A stretch of DNA of 64,000 nt from Aureimonas sp. ME7 (GTDB taxonomy: Bacteria > Pseudomonadota > Alphaproteobacteria > Rhizobiales > Rhizobiaceae), in NCBI RefSeq assembly GCF_903970965.1, contig NZ_CAJCKW010000004.1, positions 62,001-126,000 on the forward strand, written 5' to 3'. The notes under the pieces were generated by a model. That model had not been told where the DNA came from. It saw only the letters and a list, made by a program, of their open reading frames with translations, and searched no databases. A program made the translations under genes and the position numbers. Below, piece by piece: positions 12,759 through 20,731 of the stretch (within the stretch, counting starts at the first letter, position 1; the number at the start of each line of letters is the position of its first letter).

Positions 12759-13769
12759 TCAACCGCCCGCGACATCGACGCTTGGCGCCTCGGGCTGTGG
12801 CGCCTCGGGCTGCGACGGCGCGACGCGGAAGTGGACGAGAACCGGAAGGTGGTCGGAGGACGTCGCCTTCAGGCGCTCCGTCCGCACGATCGAAATCGCG
12901 GGCGAGGCGAGGACGTTGTCGATCCCCAACCCGAAGTACCGACCCCATTCGGCGGATACCTGCTCGGGAAACCAGGTCGGCCCGATGCCCGGCACGACCC
13001 GGGTTCGCGTCGCCTCGGCATAGGCCGACAGGAACGCGCTCCAGGGCACGGAATTGAAGTCCCCCGCCAGGAGGACCGGCTCGGGCAAAACGCCGAGCGT
13101 TTCGCGGATGCGCTCGAACCGCTGCCATTGCTCGCCCGGCCAGGGCCAAAGCTGGTGATGCGCCGCCACCGTGACCGGGGTGCCGTTCAGATCGACCCGC
13201 GCCAGCGCCAGCGAGTTGCGGCTGTCGCAATGCGTTCCGGTGCCCGCTACGAAGGGCCGGCGCGAAAGGATGGCGGAATCGCCGTGGAAGCCGTCCGCGT
13301 CCTGACAGAAGACGCGGAAGGGATAGGTCGTATCCAGCGAGGAGAGGGCCGCCTGCCATTCCGGCGTGATCTCCTCGAGCGTGACGATGTCGGGGCGGGC
13401 GTCTGCGATCCGACGGATCGCCTCCGTCGGATCGCTCGCCTTCCACAGGACGTTCATCTGAAGAAGCGTGTAGACCGCGCCCGATGCGGAAGGATCGGCC
13501 TTTTCGGCTAAGAAGAAGGGTGCGGCGCTGCCGATGCCGAGCGCGGCGATCAGCACGGCGAATGCGGCGCTGGCCCGCAGCCGCATCCAGACGACGATGG
13601 GTGCGGCCAGCAGAAGAAGAACGGCAAGGTGGACGCGAAACTGCGCCACGCTGTCGAAGGCCAGCACCCAGGCTCCGAGGAAGCCCAGCCCGATGGCGAG
13701 GCTGGCCCCAAGCACGAGGACGCGCAGCCCGACCCGGACCCACGTCCTGTTCGCGGTCGATGTCGCCAT
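12759..13769 (-). CDS. Membrane-anchored endonuclease/exonuclease/phosphatase (EEP) family protein
   Basis: A 336-residue protein with three N-terminal hydrophobic helices (about 12-36, 46-62, 66-86) and a C-terminal EEP catalytic domain. Visible motifs are the metal-binding Glu in TLEEITPEW, AGDFNSVPW, and the terminal SSDHLPVL with the catalytic Asp-His. The domain probably faces the periplasm, but that is inference. The substrate (nucleic acid, phospholipid or nucleotide) is unknown. The ATG at 13769 lies 2 bp after the amn stop, so the two genes form an operon; longer in-frame starts would run into amn and are rejected. The C-terminus has a PEAP-type repeat (QPEAPQPEAP). Confidence 0.83.
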   Translation of the reverse strand: MATSTANRTWVRVGLRVLVLGASLAIGLGFLGAWVLAFDSVAQFRVHLAVLLLLAAPIVVWMRLRASAAFAVLIAALGIGSAAPFFLAEKADPSASGAVYTLLQMNVLWKASDPTEAIRRIADARPDIVTLEEITPEWQAALSSLDTTYPFRVFCQDADGFHGDSAILSRRPFVAGTGTHCDSRNSLALARVDLNGTPVTVAAHHQLWPWPGEQWQRFERIRETLGVLPEPVLLAGDFNSVPWSAFLSAYAEATRTRVVPGIGPTWFPEQVSAEWGRYFGLGIDNVLASPAISIVRTERLKATSSDHLPVLVHFRVAPSQPEAPQPEAPSVDVAGG

Positions 13770-13771
13770 GG

Positions 13772-15271
13772 CTACTGGAAGGCCGTTTCGAAGAACGAGC
13801 GCAGCTTGCGCGAGTGAAGCCGTTCCACCGGCATTTCCGACAGGCTTTGCATCGCTCGGATGCCGATCTCGAGATGCTGTGACACCTGCCGCTTGTAGAA
13901 CTCGGTCGCCATGCCCGGCAGCTTCAATTCGCCATGCAGCGGCTTGTCGGACACGCAAAGCAGCGTGCCGTAGGGAACGCGCAGGCGATAGCCGTTGGCC
14001 GCGATCGTGGCCGACTCCATGTCGAGCGCGATGGCGCGGGACATCGACAGACGCTCCACCGGCTCGGTCTGGTCGCGAAGCTCCCAGTTGCGATTGTCGA
14101 TCGTCGCGACCGTGCCGGTCCGCATCACCCGTTTCAGGTCGTAGCCGGACAGGCCGGTGACATCGGCCACCGCCTTTTCCAGCGCGACCTGCACCTCGGC
14201 GAGCGGCGGGATCGGGACCCAGGCCGGAAGATCCGCGTCCAGGACATGGTCTTCGCGCACATAGGCGTGGGCGAGAACGTAGTCGCCGAGCGCCTGCGTG
14301 TTGCGAAGCCCGGCGCAGTGCCCGAGCATCAGCCAGGCATGCGGGCGCAGCACCGCCACGTGGTCCGTGATCGTCTTGGCGTTGGACGGGCCGACGCCGA
14401 TATTGATCATCGTGATACCGCTCGCATCCGCCCGCTTTAGGTGATAGGCGGGCATCTGCGGCAGGCGCGGGGGCGCGAGGCCCGTTTCGGGCTCCGACTG
14501 CCCGGCACGGGTGACGAGATTGCCCGGCTCGACGAAGCTCTCATAGCCCCGACCGCCGTCCTCCATCAGCATCCGCGCCATGGCGCAGAACTCGTCCACA
14601 TAGAACTGGTAGTTCGTGAAGAGGACGAAGTTCTGGAAGTGGCGCGGGCTGGTCGCGGTATAGTGCGCCAAGCGCAGGAGCGAGTAGTCGACACGTTGCG
14701 CGGTGAACGGTCCGAGCGGCAGCGGGGCGCCCGGCTGCGGCACGAAATTCCCGTTGACGATCCGGTCGTCCGTTGCCTCGAGATCGGGCACGTCGAAGAT
14801 GTCGCGCAAGGGCTTGTCGAGCTTCTCGGCCAGCGCCCCGTCGACATAGGTCCCCTCGGGCAGGGCGAAGTGCAGCGGCATCGGCGTCTGCGAAACGCCG
14901 ACCTCGATCGGCTGCCCGTGGTTGCGCAGGAGCTGCTCGAACTGCTGGACGAGATAGTCGTTGAAAAGCTCGGGCCGCGTGATCGTGGTGGCGTAATGCC
15001 CCGGTCCCGGCACGAAGCCGAAGGACAGGCGCGAATCGACGCGCGCATGGCCGGCCGTGTGGATCGCGGCTTCCGGATAGAAGGCGCGGTAGCGTTGTGA
15101 CGTGTCGCTGGATTCCAGCACCCGGTCGAAGCTGTCGCAAAGGAACCCGACGGACGCGTCGTAGATCTCGCGCAGCGCGTCCACCGCCGCCTGCGGCTCC
15201 GTGAACGCGCGCGTCGCGATCGGCGGCGGCGTCGAGATGTCGGGTGCGGGGCGAGCGGGCAACTGGGTCAT
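13772..15271 (-). CDS. amn: AMP nucleosidase
   Basis: Hydrolyses AMP to adenine and ribose 5-phosphate in the cytoplasm. The 499-residue length fits the family (about 480-500). An N-terminal AMN-specific domain covers roughly the first 200 residues, followed by a phosphorylase-like fold with the GITMINIGVGPSNAKTI and LGHCAGLRN segments and the substrate-contact ALDMESATIAANG motif. It is the first gene of a two-gene operon with the membrane EEP protein (2-bp gap). Adenylate salvage or purine-pool control is the expected role. Confidence 0.94.
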   Translation of the reverse strand: MTQLPARPAPDISTPPPIATRAFTEPQAAVDALREIYDASVGFLCDSFDRVLESSDTSQRYRAFYPEAAIHTAGHARVDSRLSFGFVPGPGHYATTITRPELFNDYLVQQFEQLLRNHGQPIEVGVSQTPMPLHFALPEGTYVDGALAEKLDKPLRDIFDVPDLEATDDRIVNGNFVPQPGAPLPLGPFTAQRVDYSLLRLAHYTATSPRHFQNFVLFTNYQFYVDEFCAMARMLMEDGGRGYESFVEPGNLVTRAGQSEPETGLAPPRLPQMPAYHLKRADASGITMINIGVGPSNAKTITDHVAVLRPHAWLMLGHCAGLRNTQALGDYVLAHAYVREDHVLDADLPAWVPIPPLAEVQVALEKAVADVTGLSGYDLKRVMRTGTVATIDNRNWELRDQTEPVERLSMSRAIALDMESATIAANGYRLRVPYGTLLCVSDKPLHGELKLPGMATEFYKRQVSQHLEIGIRAMQSLSEMPVERLHSRKLRSFFETAFQ

Positions 15272-15335
15272 GAACCCTATCTAGCCGAGGACAGCGGCCC
15301 GGGAAATGGGGCGAGCGGGCGCCGACGCGCTCCGC

Positions 15336-15485
15336 TCAGCGAACGCAGACGGCGCCCTGTTCGTAGCACCCCTGCACCACCGACTGCGCGGCTCGCTCAC
15401 CGCTACGGTCGTGATGGACGAGGGCCGAGAAGCTCACCGCGAAGAGCGCGAGAAGCGAGGTGACGACGGAAAGGCGGAAGACCAT
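15336..15485 (-). CDS. Short signal-peptide-bearing protein (49 aa)
   Basis: A 49-residue frame beginning MVFRLSVVTSLLALFAVSF, which reads as a signal peptide or a single membrane anchor, followed by a short polar part with two cysteines (QGCYEQGAVCVR). An AGAGGAG ribosome site lies 8-14 bases before the ATG, which is what makes this small frame credible. Similar tiny secreted Cys-containing proteins occur in Hyphomicrobiales genomes, but I cannot name a family. It lies upstream of amn on the same strand (64-bp gap from its stop to the amn start). Confidence 0.55.
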   Translation of the reverse strand: MVFRLSVVTSLLALFAVSFSALVHHDRSGERAAQSVVQGCYEQGAVCVR

Positions 15486-15550
15486 GCTGATCGCTCCTCT
15501 GAGGGGTCGGTCCGATGATTGATCGCCGAACCTGAATCCGGGCTGGAGCG

Positions 15551-15604
15551 CCCGTTCAGGACCCGTTCAGCGGCTTTGACACCGGCTGAGCGGGTCCTTG
15601 CGAC
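15551..15604 (+). promoter_or_regulatory. Tandem CCCGTTCAG repeat with a TTGACA-like -35
   Basis: The nonamer CCCGTTCAG occurs twice head-to-tail (15551-15559 and 15562-15570). It is followed at once by TTGACA (15576-15581), a consensus -35 hexamer; the -10 position 17 bp on (TGCGAC) is poor. The element is about 90-140 bp upstream of the GST gene. The repeat could be an operator overlapping a promoter. Evidence is positional only. Confidence 0.3.
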
Positions 15605-15690
15605 GTGTTCCCATCATCACCATCCCGCCCCATGGTGCAACCCCGGCCGATCCGCCCTAGCTTGGATGCAAGCAGCTCCAAGGAGGCTCC

Positions 15691-16398
15691 ATGCCCGATC
15701 AGACCCAGCCTATCGAACTCCACTACTGGCCGACCCCCAACGGCTGGAAGGTGTCGATCCTTCTGGAGGAACTCGGCGTTCCCTACGAGTTGAAGCTCGT
15801 CAACATCGGGGCGGGCGACCAGTTCAAGCCGGAGTTCCTGGCCATCGCGCCCAACAACCGCATGCCGGCCATCGTCGATCCGGAAGGGCCGGGCGGCGCG
15901 CCGATCTCGGTGTTCGAATCGGGCGCGATCCTCCAGTACCTCGCGCGCAAGTTCGCTCGATTCTACCCCTCGGACGAGCGGGCTCGCGTCGCGGTCGATG
16001 AATGGCTGTTCTGGCAGGTCGGCGGCCTTGGGCCGATGGCGGGCCAAGCCCATCACTTCCGTCAGTATGCGCCGGAGAAGATTTCCTACGGAATCGACCG
16101 ATATACCAACGAAGTCAACCGCTTGTACGGCGTCATGAACAAGCGGCTAGAAGGGCGCGAGTTTCTGGCGGACGAGTATTCGATCGCCGACATGGCCTGC
16201 GTCGGATGGATCGTGCCCCATGCCAACCAGGGACAGGACCTCGAGGATTTCCCCAACCTCAAGCGCTGGTTCGGGACGCTGAACGCGCGCCCGGCGGTTC
16301 AGAAGGGGCTGGCCGTCGGCAAGGAGGAGCGGGAGCGGCTCAACCTCGCGCAGGACAAGAACGCCCAAAGCGTCCTCTTCGGGCAGCGCGCGCGTTGA
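15691..16398 (+). CDS. Nu-class glutathione transferase (YghU/YfcG-like)
   Basis: A 235-residue GST whose N-terminal motif TPNGWKVSILLEEL is the hallmark of the Nu class (YfcG/YghU), where the TPN residues act in glutathione-dependent disulfide reduction rather than the usual Tyr/Ser/Cys chemistry. The cis-Pro region NNRMPAIVD and the glutathione-binding FESGAIL motif are present, and the helical domain with SIADMACVGW is complete. An AAGGAGG ribosome site precedes the ATG. Likely a cytoplasmic disulfide-bond oxidoreductase. Monocistronic, with a hairpin after its stop. It is not a close copy of the GST at 12.2 kb. Confidence 0.9.
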   Translation: MPDQTQPIELHYWPTPNGWKVSILLEELGVPYELKLVNIGAGDQFKPEFLAIAPNNRMPAIVDPEGPGGAPISVFESGAILQYLARKFARFYPSDERARVAVDEWLFWQVGGLGPMAGQAHHFRQYAPEKISYGIDRYTNEVNRLYGVMNKRLEGREFLADEYSIADMACVGWIVPHANQGQDLEDFPNLKRWFGTLNARPAVQKGLAVGKEERERLNLAQDKNAQSVLFGQRAR

Positions 16399-16405
16399 TG
16401 AAAGG

Positions 16406-16433
16406 GACGGGGAGCCGGAGCCAGCTCCCCGTC
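16406..16433. terminator. Hairpin terminator between convergent genes
   Basis: Perfect 10-bp stem GACGGGGAGC / GCTCCCCGTC with an 8-base loop, between the GST and the convergent acyltransferase; its right arm overlaps the acyltransferase stop codon. T-tracts are short on both sides (AGTTCTTG on plus, CCCTTTC on minus), so it is probably a bidirectional but imperfect terminator. Confidence 0.55.
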
Positions 16434-17589
16434 AGTTCTTGAACAGGAAGATGACCGCGACGAGAGCGTAGGCCCCGACGAAGATCCAGGCCCAGCGCCG
16501 GAAGCTTTCGGGCGTCGAACGATCCGAGCGTTTGCGCAGGAATCGGTACATCCGCAGGTCCAGCATGCCGAGCGGCGCGGCCACCGCGATGGACGCTGCG
16601 ACGGCCACGAACCAGAGCGCCACCGGATCGAGCGGCACGTAGGTGTAGACCGACATGATGATCGGCACGTGGCAGAGGTAGAGCGCGTAGCTCCAGTCCC
16701 CGAGCTTGGTCGCCGCGCGCGTCACCACCGTGTCGCGCTCCCCCCGATATTCCGGCAGAAGGGCCAGCCCGACCAGAATGACGGCCGCGGCGGCCGAATA
16801 CAGGCGGGCGAGACCGACGTCGGCAAGGTCCGCGCTCACTGCCGCGAAGGCCACCGCGATCACGGCAAGCGCCGGCTGAAACTTGTGTCGGCGCGCCAGG
16901 GTGGGAATGAGGAGCCCGCCCGCGAAGGCCGCGTTGACGGCCATGAACGGCATTTCCGTGATGTAGGTGATCAGCCGTCCCTGAAGCGCCGGATACAGAA
17001 AGGCGCTGGCGATCGACAGCACGATCCATCCGACCGCGATATGGTTCAGCCATCGAAGGAGGCCGGCCGTCGTCACCACGAACAGGAGGACGTAGAAGAA
17101 CACTTCGAAGACGAGCGTCCATTCCACGGCCAGCCGGTAATTCCCGTTGGGCCCGATCGGCACCAGCGAGAGGGCACGCGAATCGATGCCCCCGTCGAGG
17201 CCGAGCGCGAAGGGCAGGATGATCGCGGCGAGGAAGAAGATCGGGTAGATCCGCAGGACGCGATGGATCAGGAACGGCGCGGGCGCCGTCGTGCGGATGA
17301 TGTCCGCCATAAGGGCGCCGGAGATCGCGAAGAACACGGCGACGCCGACCAGCCCGAACTCGTGGTCGAAGATCGAGGAGAAGCGCGTGTCTCCGAACTC
17401 GAACTCCGTATAGGTCGAGGCGTGGTAGAGCAGTACGAAGAGCGCGGCGATGCCGCGCAGCCACTGAAGGTTGCGGTTGCGCTGCCGAAACAGGGGAAGC
17501 GGCTCGTGGACGGCGGTGACCGACGCGGCCGGACCGGACGCCGGGGCCAGGATCGGTACGGGTCGTTCCATGTCGCTCGTCTGGGCCAT
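16432..17589 (-). CDS. Acyltransferase 3 family membrane protein
   Basis: A 385-residue polytopic protein with about ten hydrophobic segments. The N-terminal catalytic region WLRGIAALFVLLYH carries the R-G-x-A-A...H motif of acyltransferase-3 (OafA/NodX-like) enzymes, which transfer acetyl or other acyl groups to exported glycans, lipids or polyols. A cytoplasmic N-terminus of about 35 residues precedes it. Its ATG overlaps the stop of the upstream DUF2147 gene (TGATG), so translation is probably coupled. The glycan or lipid target is not apparent. Confidence 0.87.
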   Translation of the reverse strand: MAQTSDMERPVPILAPASGPAASVTAVHEPLPLFRQRNRNLQWLRGIAALFVLLYHASTYTEFEFGDTRFSSIFDHEFGLVGVAVFFAISGALMADIIRTTAPAPFLIHRVLRIYPIFFLAAIILPFALGLDGGIDSRALSLVPIGPNGNYRLAVEWTLVFEVFFYVLLFVVTTAGLLRWLNHIAVGWIVLSIASAFLYPALQGRLITYITEMPFMAVNAAFAGGLLIPTLARRHKFQPALAVIAVAFAAVSADLADVGLARLYSAAAAVILVGLALLPEYRGERDTVVTRAATKLGDWSYALYLCHVPIIMSVYTYVPLDPVALWFVAVAASIAVAAPLGMLDLRMYRFLRKRSDRSTPESFRRWAWIFVGAYALVAVIFLFKN

Positions 17590-17939
17590 CAGCCGCTGGC
17601 CCCCGTGCGGGTCCAGGTCTGGGATCGGCAGAACACCTTGGCCACGCAGCCGGTGAGTGTCAGTTGGTTGCCTTCGATCTCGACCCGGCCTTCGTACTGC
17701 TTGTCGTTGGAAGGATCGATCACGCTTCCCGTGTAGCGCTGCCCGCTCCCTTGCATGATCCCGACCGTCTTGCCGGCATATTTGCCGCTGTTCACCTTGG
17801 AGCAGAAGCCTTGCGGGCAGGCGCGGTAGCTGACCGTTTCGCCGTTGGACAGGCGCCAGACGCCCAGAATGGGCTCGGCCGCCGCCGCCGGCGCACCCAG
17901 CGCGATGGCGACCGCTGCCGCTTGGAGCAGGCGAGGCAT
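17589..17939 (-). CDS. DUF2147 domain secreted protein (copy 1)
   Basis: A 116-residue protein with a signal peptide (likely cleavage after PAAAA near residue 21) and a DUF2147 domain: PILGVWRLSNGE, a Cys pair around CPQGFCSKV, and the ending CVAKVFCRSQTWTR. DUF2147 proteins are small periplasmic beta-rich proteins of unknown function. Four cysteines in the mature part suggest disulfides. It lies 85 bp after a second DUF2147 gene and overlaps the acyltransferase start by one base, forming a likely three-gene unit. Confidence 0.82.
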   Translation of the reverse strand: MPRLLQAAAVAIALGAPAAAAEPILGVWRLSNGETVSYRACPQGFCSKVNSGKYAGKTVGIMQGSGQRYTGSVIDPSNDKQYEGRVEIEGNQLTLTGCVAKVFCRSQTWTRTGASG

Positions 17940-18024
17940 GGCAGAACTCCCGAGGATCGATCCGAAGAGCGATCCCCCAAAAGGGAAGGCTGCGTCAAGG
18001 GCGCTCTGCGTCGGGAACGGCGCG

Positions 18025-18372
18025 TCAGAGACGCGTCAGCGCCTGGGACCGACAGATCAGGCCGCCGAGAACGCAGCCGGAAACCGACAGAGTGTCGCCC
18101 GTCAGCTTGCCCTTGCCGGAATATTCCTTGCCGCCCTTCGTATAGTCGGTGACGGTGCCCTCGTAGTTGCCCCCGCCAGACGGCTTCATCTGGCCGAACG
18201 TCTTTCCCTTGTTCGGACCGTTTACGTAGGTCAGGCAGAAGCCGCCCGAACAGGCCGCGATCCTGGCATCGTTGCCGGACGGCATGCGCCAAGTGCCCTC
18301 GATCGGGTCCGCCGCCAGAGCGCCGCCGGTCAGCATCGACAGCGCGAAGGAAAGGGTCGCGAGATGTTTCAT
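18025..18372 (-). CDS. DUF2147 domain secreted protein (copy 2)
   Basis: A 115-residue paralogue of the next gene: signal peptide MKHLATLSFALSM... with cleavage after ALA near residue 20, then PIEGTWRMPSGND, ACSGGFCLTYV and the ending CVLGGLICRSQALTR. The same Cys positions are kept as in copy 1, while the remaining sequence is only moderately alike, so the duplication is not recent. The ATG at 18372 has GGGAGG 5-10 bases upstream; longer in-frame starts lack this. First gene of the DUF2147-DUF2147-acyltransferase unit. Confidence 0.82.
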   Translation of the reverse strand: MKHLATLSFALSMLTGGALAADPIEGTWRMPSGNDARIAACSGGFCLTYVNGPNKGKTFGQMKPSGGGNYEGTVTDYTKGGKEYSGKGKLTGDTLSVSGCVLGGLICRSQALTRL

Positions 18373-18712
18373 GATTCCTCCCAAGGTCGCCGTCGCCTCC
18401 CAACGGTCCGGTCGCCTTCCGCGAACGTAAACGGGAACCCGCATCTCGCCAAGCGGCGTCGAGTGCATCTCCGGTTTCGGCTTTCGCGAACATCGTCAAC
18501 GCGGCGCCAACGCGCATCCTCAACGAAGGTGTAAGCCATCCAAGAAAGCAGCGGCCGCAAAGGGGTTTGATGCTTCGGGAGGGAAAGTATCTCCAAGCCG
18601 TGAATGCTGTATTCAATTCAAATTAGCCACGCATTTTAAGCGACGTTTCAAACTGCGCTGCCATTCTTCGATCCAAGGGCCGAACGCACAAGGCCCAAAC
18701 GGAGATCGGCAG
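18373..18712. other. 340-base divergent intergenic region
   Basis: Separates DUF2147 copy 2 (minus) from the Sel1-like gene (plus). The right half (about 18600-18660) is AT-rich with TTCAATTCAAATTAG and CATTTTAAG runs, likely promoter DNA. I see no open frame with a credible start, no RNA gene and no strong hairpin. Confidence 0.4.
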
Positions 18713-18979
18713 ATGGCACGCTTCGATTTGCAGGATGGAGATTTCGGCACCGCTCTCGGCGTGGCGGCACCGATGGGCGAAACACTGTTCGCCATGGGCC
18801 TGCGCCTTTCGGCCGGCAGCGGCGCCGACCTCGTTTCGGCCCACATGTACTTCAACCTCGCCGACCAGATGGGTGTCGAGGATGCCGCTTCGCACCGCTA
18901 CGAGGTGGCGGAGGCGATGACAAAGGCCGAAATTGGCCGGGCGCTTCGCTCGGCGCGCGAGTGGTTGGCGCGCAACTGA
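18713..18979 (+). CDS. Short Sel1-like repeat protein
   Basis: An 88-residue soluble protein without a signal peptide. The central part (about 20-60: LFAMGLRLSAGSG...VSAHMYFNLADQMG) matches the pattern of a Sel1/TPR-like helix pair, followed by a charged helix containing EAMTKAEIGRALRSAREWL that is common at the end of such proteins. Probably a protein-protein interaction module; partner unknown. GGAG lies about 8 bases before the ATG. Monocistronic, convergent with the aminotransferase. Confidence 0.65.
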   Translation: MARFDLQDGDFGTALGVAAPMGETLFAMGLRLSAGSGADLVSAHMYFNLADQMGVEDAASHRYEVAEAMTKAEIGRALRSAREWLARN

Positions 18980-18995
18980 CCGCGCCAAGGGGCTC

Positions 18996-20102
18996 TCAGC
19001 CGAGCTCGCGCCTCGCCTTTTCCAGGGATTTGGCTAAGGCGGCGGCGAAGAGCTCAAGCTGCTCGTCGGTACCGACGGTCACGCGGATCATCCGGTCCAG
19101 CGGCGCGACGCCCGGCATGCGGATGAAGACCCGCTCGGCGAGAACCCCGTCCAGCACCTTGCGGGCGAACGCGCCGTCCCGGCCGCAGTCGATCGTGACG
19201 AAGTTCGTGGCCGAAGGGAGTGGGCGCAGTTCCGCATCCCCCGCAATTTTCGCGAGTCGGTCGCGAGCGCGAACGATCCGCGCCACCGTTTCGCTGAGGA
19301 AGCCCTGGTCGGCCAGGGCCGCGAGGGCGCCCGCCTGGGCCATCCGCGACACACCGAAATGGTTTCGCACCTTGTTGAAGTGGGCGATCGTCTCGGGCGC
19401 GCCCACGATATAGGCGACGCGTACGCCCGCCATTCCATAAGCCTTCGAGAAGGTACGAAACCGCAGGACGTTCGGCTGGATTCGACCGATCGGCGGCAGC
19501 GCGGAAGGTGGTGCGAGGTCGCTATAGGCCTCGTCGAGGACCAGCAGCGTATCGTTTGGGGTTTCTCGCATCAGGCGCTCGACGTCGGCGCTCTCGTGCC
19601 AACTGCCGGTCGGATTGTCGGGATTGGCGAAATACAGGAGCTTGGTGCGCTTCTCCCGCGCTCGGTCCAGAAGCGCGTCGATATCTTCACGATCGTCCCG
19701 GTAGGGTACGAAGTCCAGCGAGCCGCCGTGCCCCGCCACCTGATAGTTGAAGGTCGGATAGGCGCCGAGCGAAGTGACGGCGCGGTCTCCCGGCTCCAGC
19801 GTCAGCTTTGCCAGAAGGCCGAAGAGACCATCGATTCCCTCGCCGACCATGATGTTGTCGGGATGCAGCCCGTGATGGGCCGCGATGGCCTCGCGCAGGG
19901 CGAAGTGTTCGGGATCGCCATAGGCCCAACTTTCCGAAGCGGCGCGTGCCATCGCCTCGACCACCCGCGGCGAGGGACCGAACACGCTTTCGTTGGCGCC
20001 GAGACGGGCCTGGAACGGCACGCCGAGTCGGCGCTCGATGGCCTCGGGGCCTACGAAGGGAACGGTCGCGGGAAGGCGGAGAGCCAGAGACGTGAACGGC
20101 AT
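18996..20102 (-). CDS. Class I/II PLP aminotransferase, HisC-like
   Basis: A 368-residue fold-type I aminotransferase close to histidinol-phosphate aminotransferases. Visible are the N-P-T-G-like loop ANPDNPTGSW (159-168), the Asp-x-x-Tyr DEAYSD that contacts PLP, and the Schiff-base Lys220 in TFSKAYGMAG. The C-terminal Arg region RMPGVAPLDRMIRVTVG is present. It could be HisC or a relative for aromatic or other amino acids; there is no his gene nearby, so I leave the symbol blank. Monocistronic. Confidence 0.85.
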   Translation of the reverse strand: MPFTSLALRLPATVPFVGPEAIERRLGVPFQARLGANESVFGPSPRVVEAMARAASESWAYGDPEHFALREAIAAHHGLHPDNIMVGEGIDGLFGLLAKLTLEPGDRAVTSLGAYPTFNYQVAGHGGSLDFVPYRDDREDIDALLDRAREKRTKLLYFANPDNPTGSWHESADVERLMRETPNDTLLVLDEAYSDLAPPSALPPIGRIQPNVLRFRTFSKAYGMAGVRVAYIVGAPETIAHFNKVRNHFGVSRMAQAGALAALADQGFLSETVARIVRARDRLAKIAGDAELRPLPSATNFVTIDCGRDGAFARKVLDGVLAERVFIRMPGVAPLDRMIRVTVGTDEQLELFAAALAKSLEKARRELG

Positions 20103-20731
20103 GGAACTCTCGGTCGGATACAGTTGTCGAAGTGTTTAGGTGAAATCGCGGGGCCTCGAAAGTTGACCCAGCAGCAAAACGCGGGGTCCGGCAAAGGGAG
20201 AAGCGATCCTGATCCGCGGGTCGCACGCCGAGGGTCTCGTATCCTCCGGCTTGATCTTGGATGCGGCATGCAGAATCACGCCTCGGTCAGACTCGAAGCG
20301 CGACACGGCCCCGCCCCATTTCTGCCCGAAGTGCGGCGTTTCCACTGTTTCGATCGAAAGGGCAGTCTCGGTCTTTCATGACCGCGCGCCGCCATGGGCA
20401 GGGTTCGTGGGCGGTTCTTCTGCCTTGGTCGAAGCTTGCGAACCCCTGTGGCGCAAGGTTTCGGTAAGGTTCGGGCAAGCTCGGCCCGGCCGGCGCCATT
20501 ATGGTTAACGGCGTGTGAACGCAAACGTGGCCTGGCTGCAACAGCGGTGTGGCCAACACGTCTCGGAGGCGGGGGTGTGTCGTTTCCGTGATTGCATCCG
20601 CGCCGCGTCTGAATATTCTCAACATCGAAAGAGCGGGGGACGACCCGGACTTTCAACGGGGATGGGGCAGGGAAGGCTGTCCTTCGAAACGAAGCCCAAC
20701 CCTAACCTATAACTTGACTGGAGGTCAGGAC
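20103..20731. other. 629-base region upstream of the porin
   Basis: Long divergent gap between the aminotransferase and the porin. One plus-strand frame (20251-20508) contains a HFCPKCG zinc-knuckle-like sequence but lacks a ribosome site and any other family signal. A 6-bp hairpin (CTTGCG / CGCAAG) lies at 20435-20457. The rest, rich in short direct repeats, probably holds the porin promoter and a long leader. No RNA gene recognised. Confidence 0.35.
20592..20619 (+). promoter_or_regulatory. Putative sigma-70 promoter of the porin gene
   Basis: TTGCAT (20592-20597) and TATTCT (20614-20619) are separated by 16 bp, each matching four of six consensus positions. The -10 overlaps the palindrome GAATATTC. 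Transcription from here would give a leader of about 105 bases before the porin ATG. Read by eye only. Confidence 0.35.

Noticed and set aside
20251-20508. 85-codon frame with HFCPKCG
   Set aside because: Single CxxC motif without partner cysteines, no ribosome site; kept only as a curiosity in the region entry.
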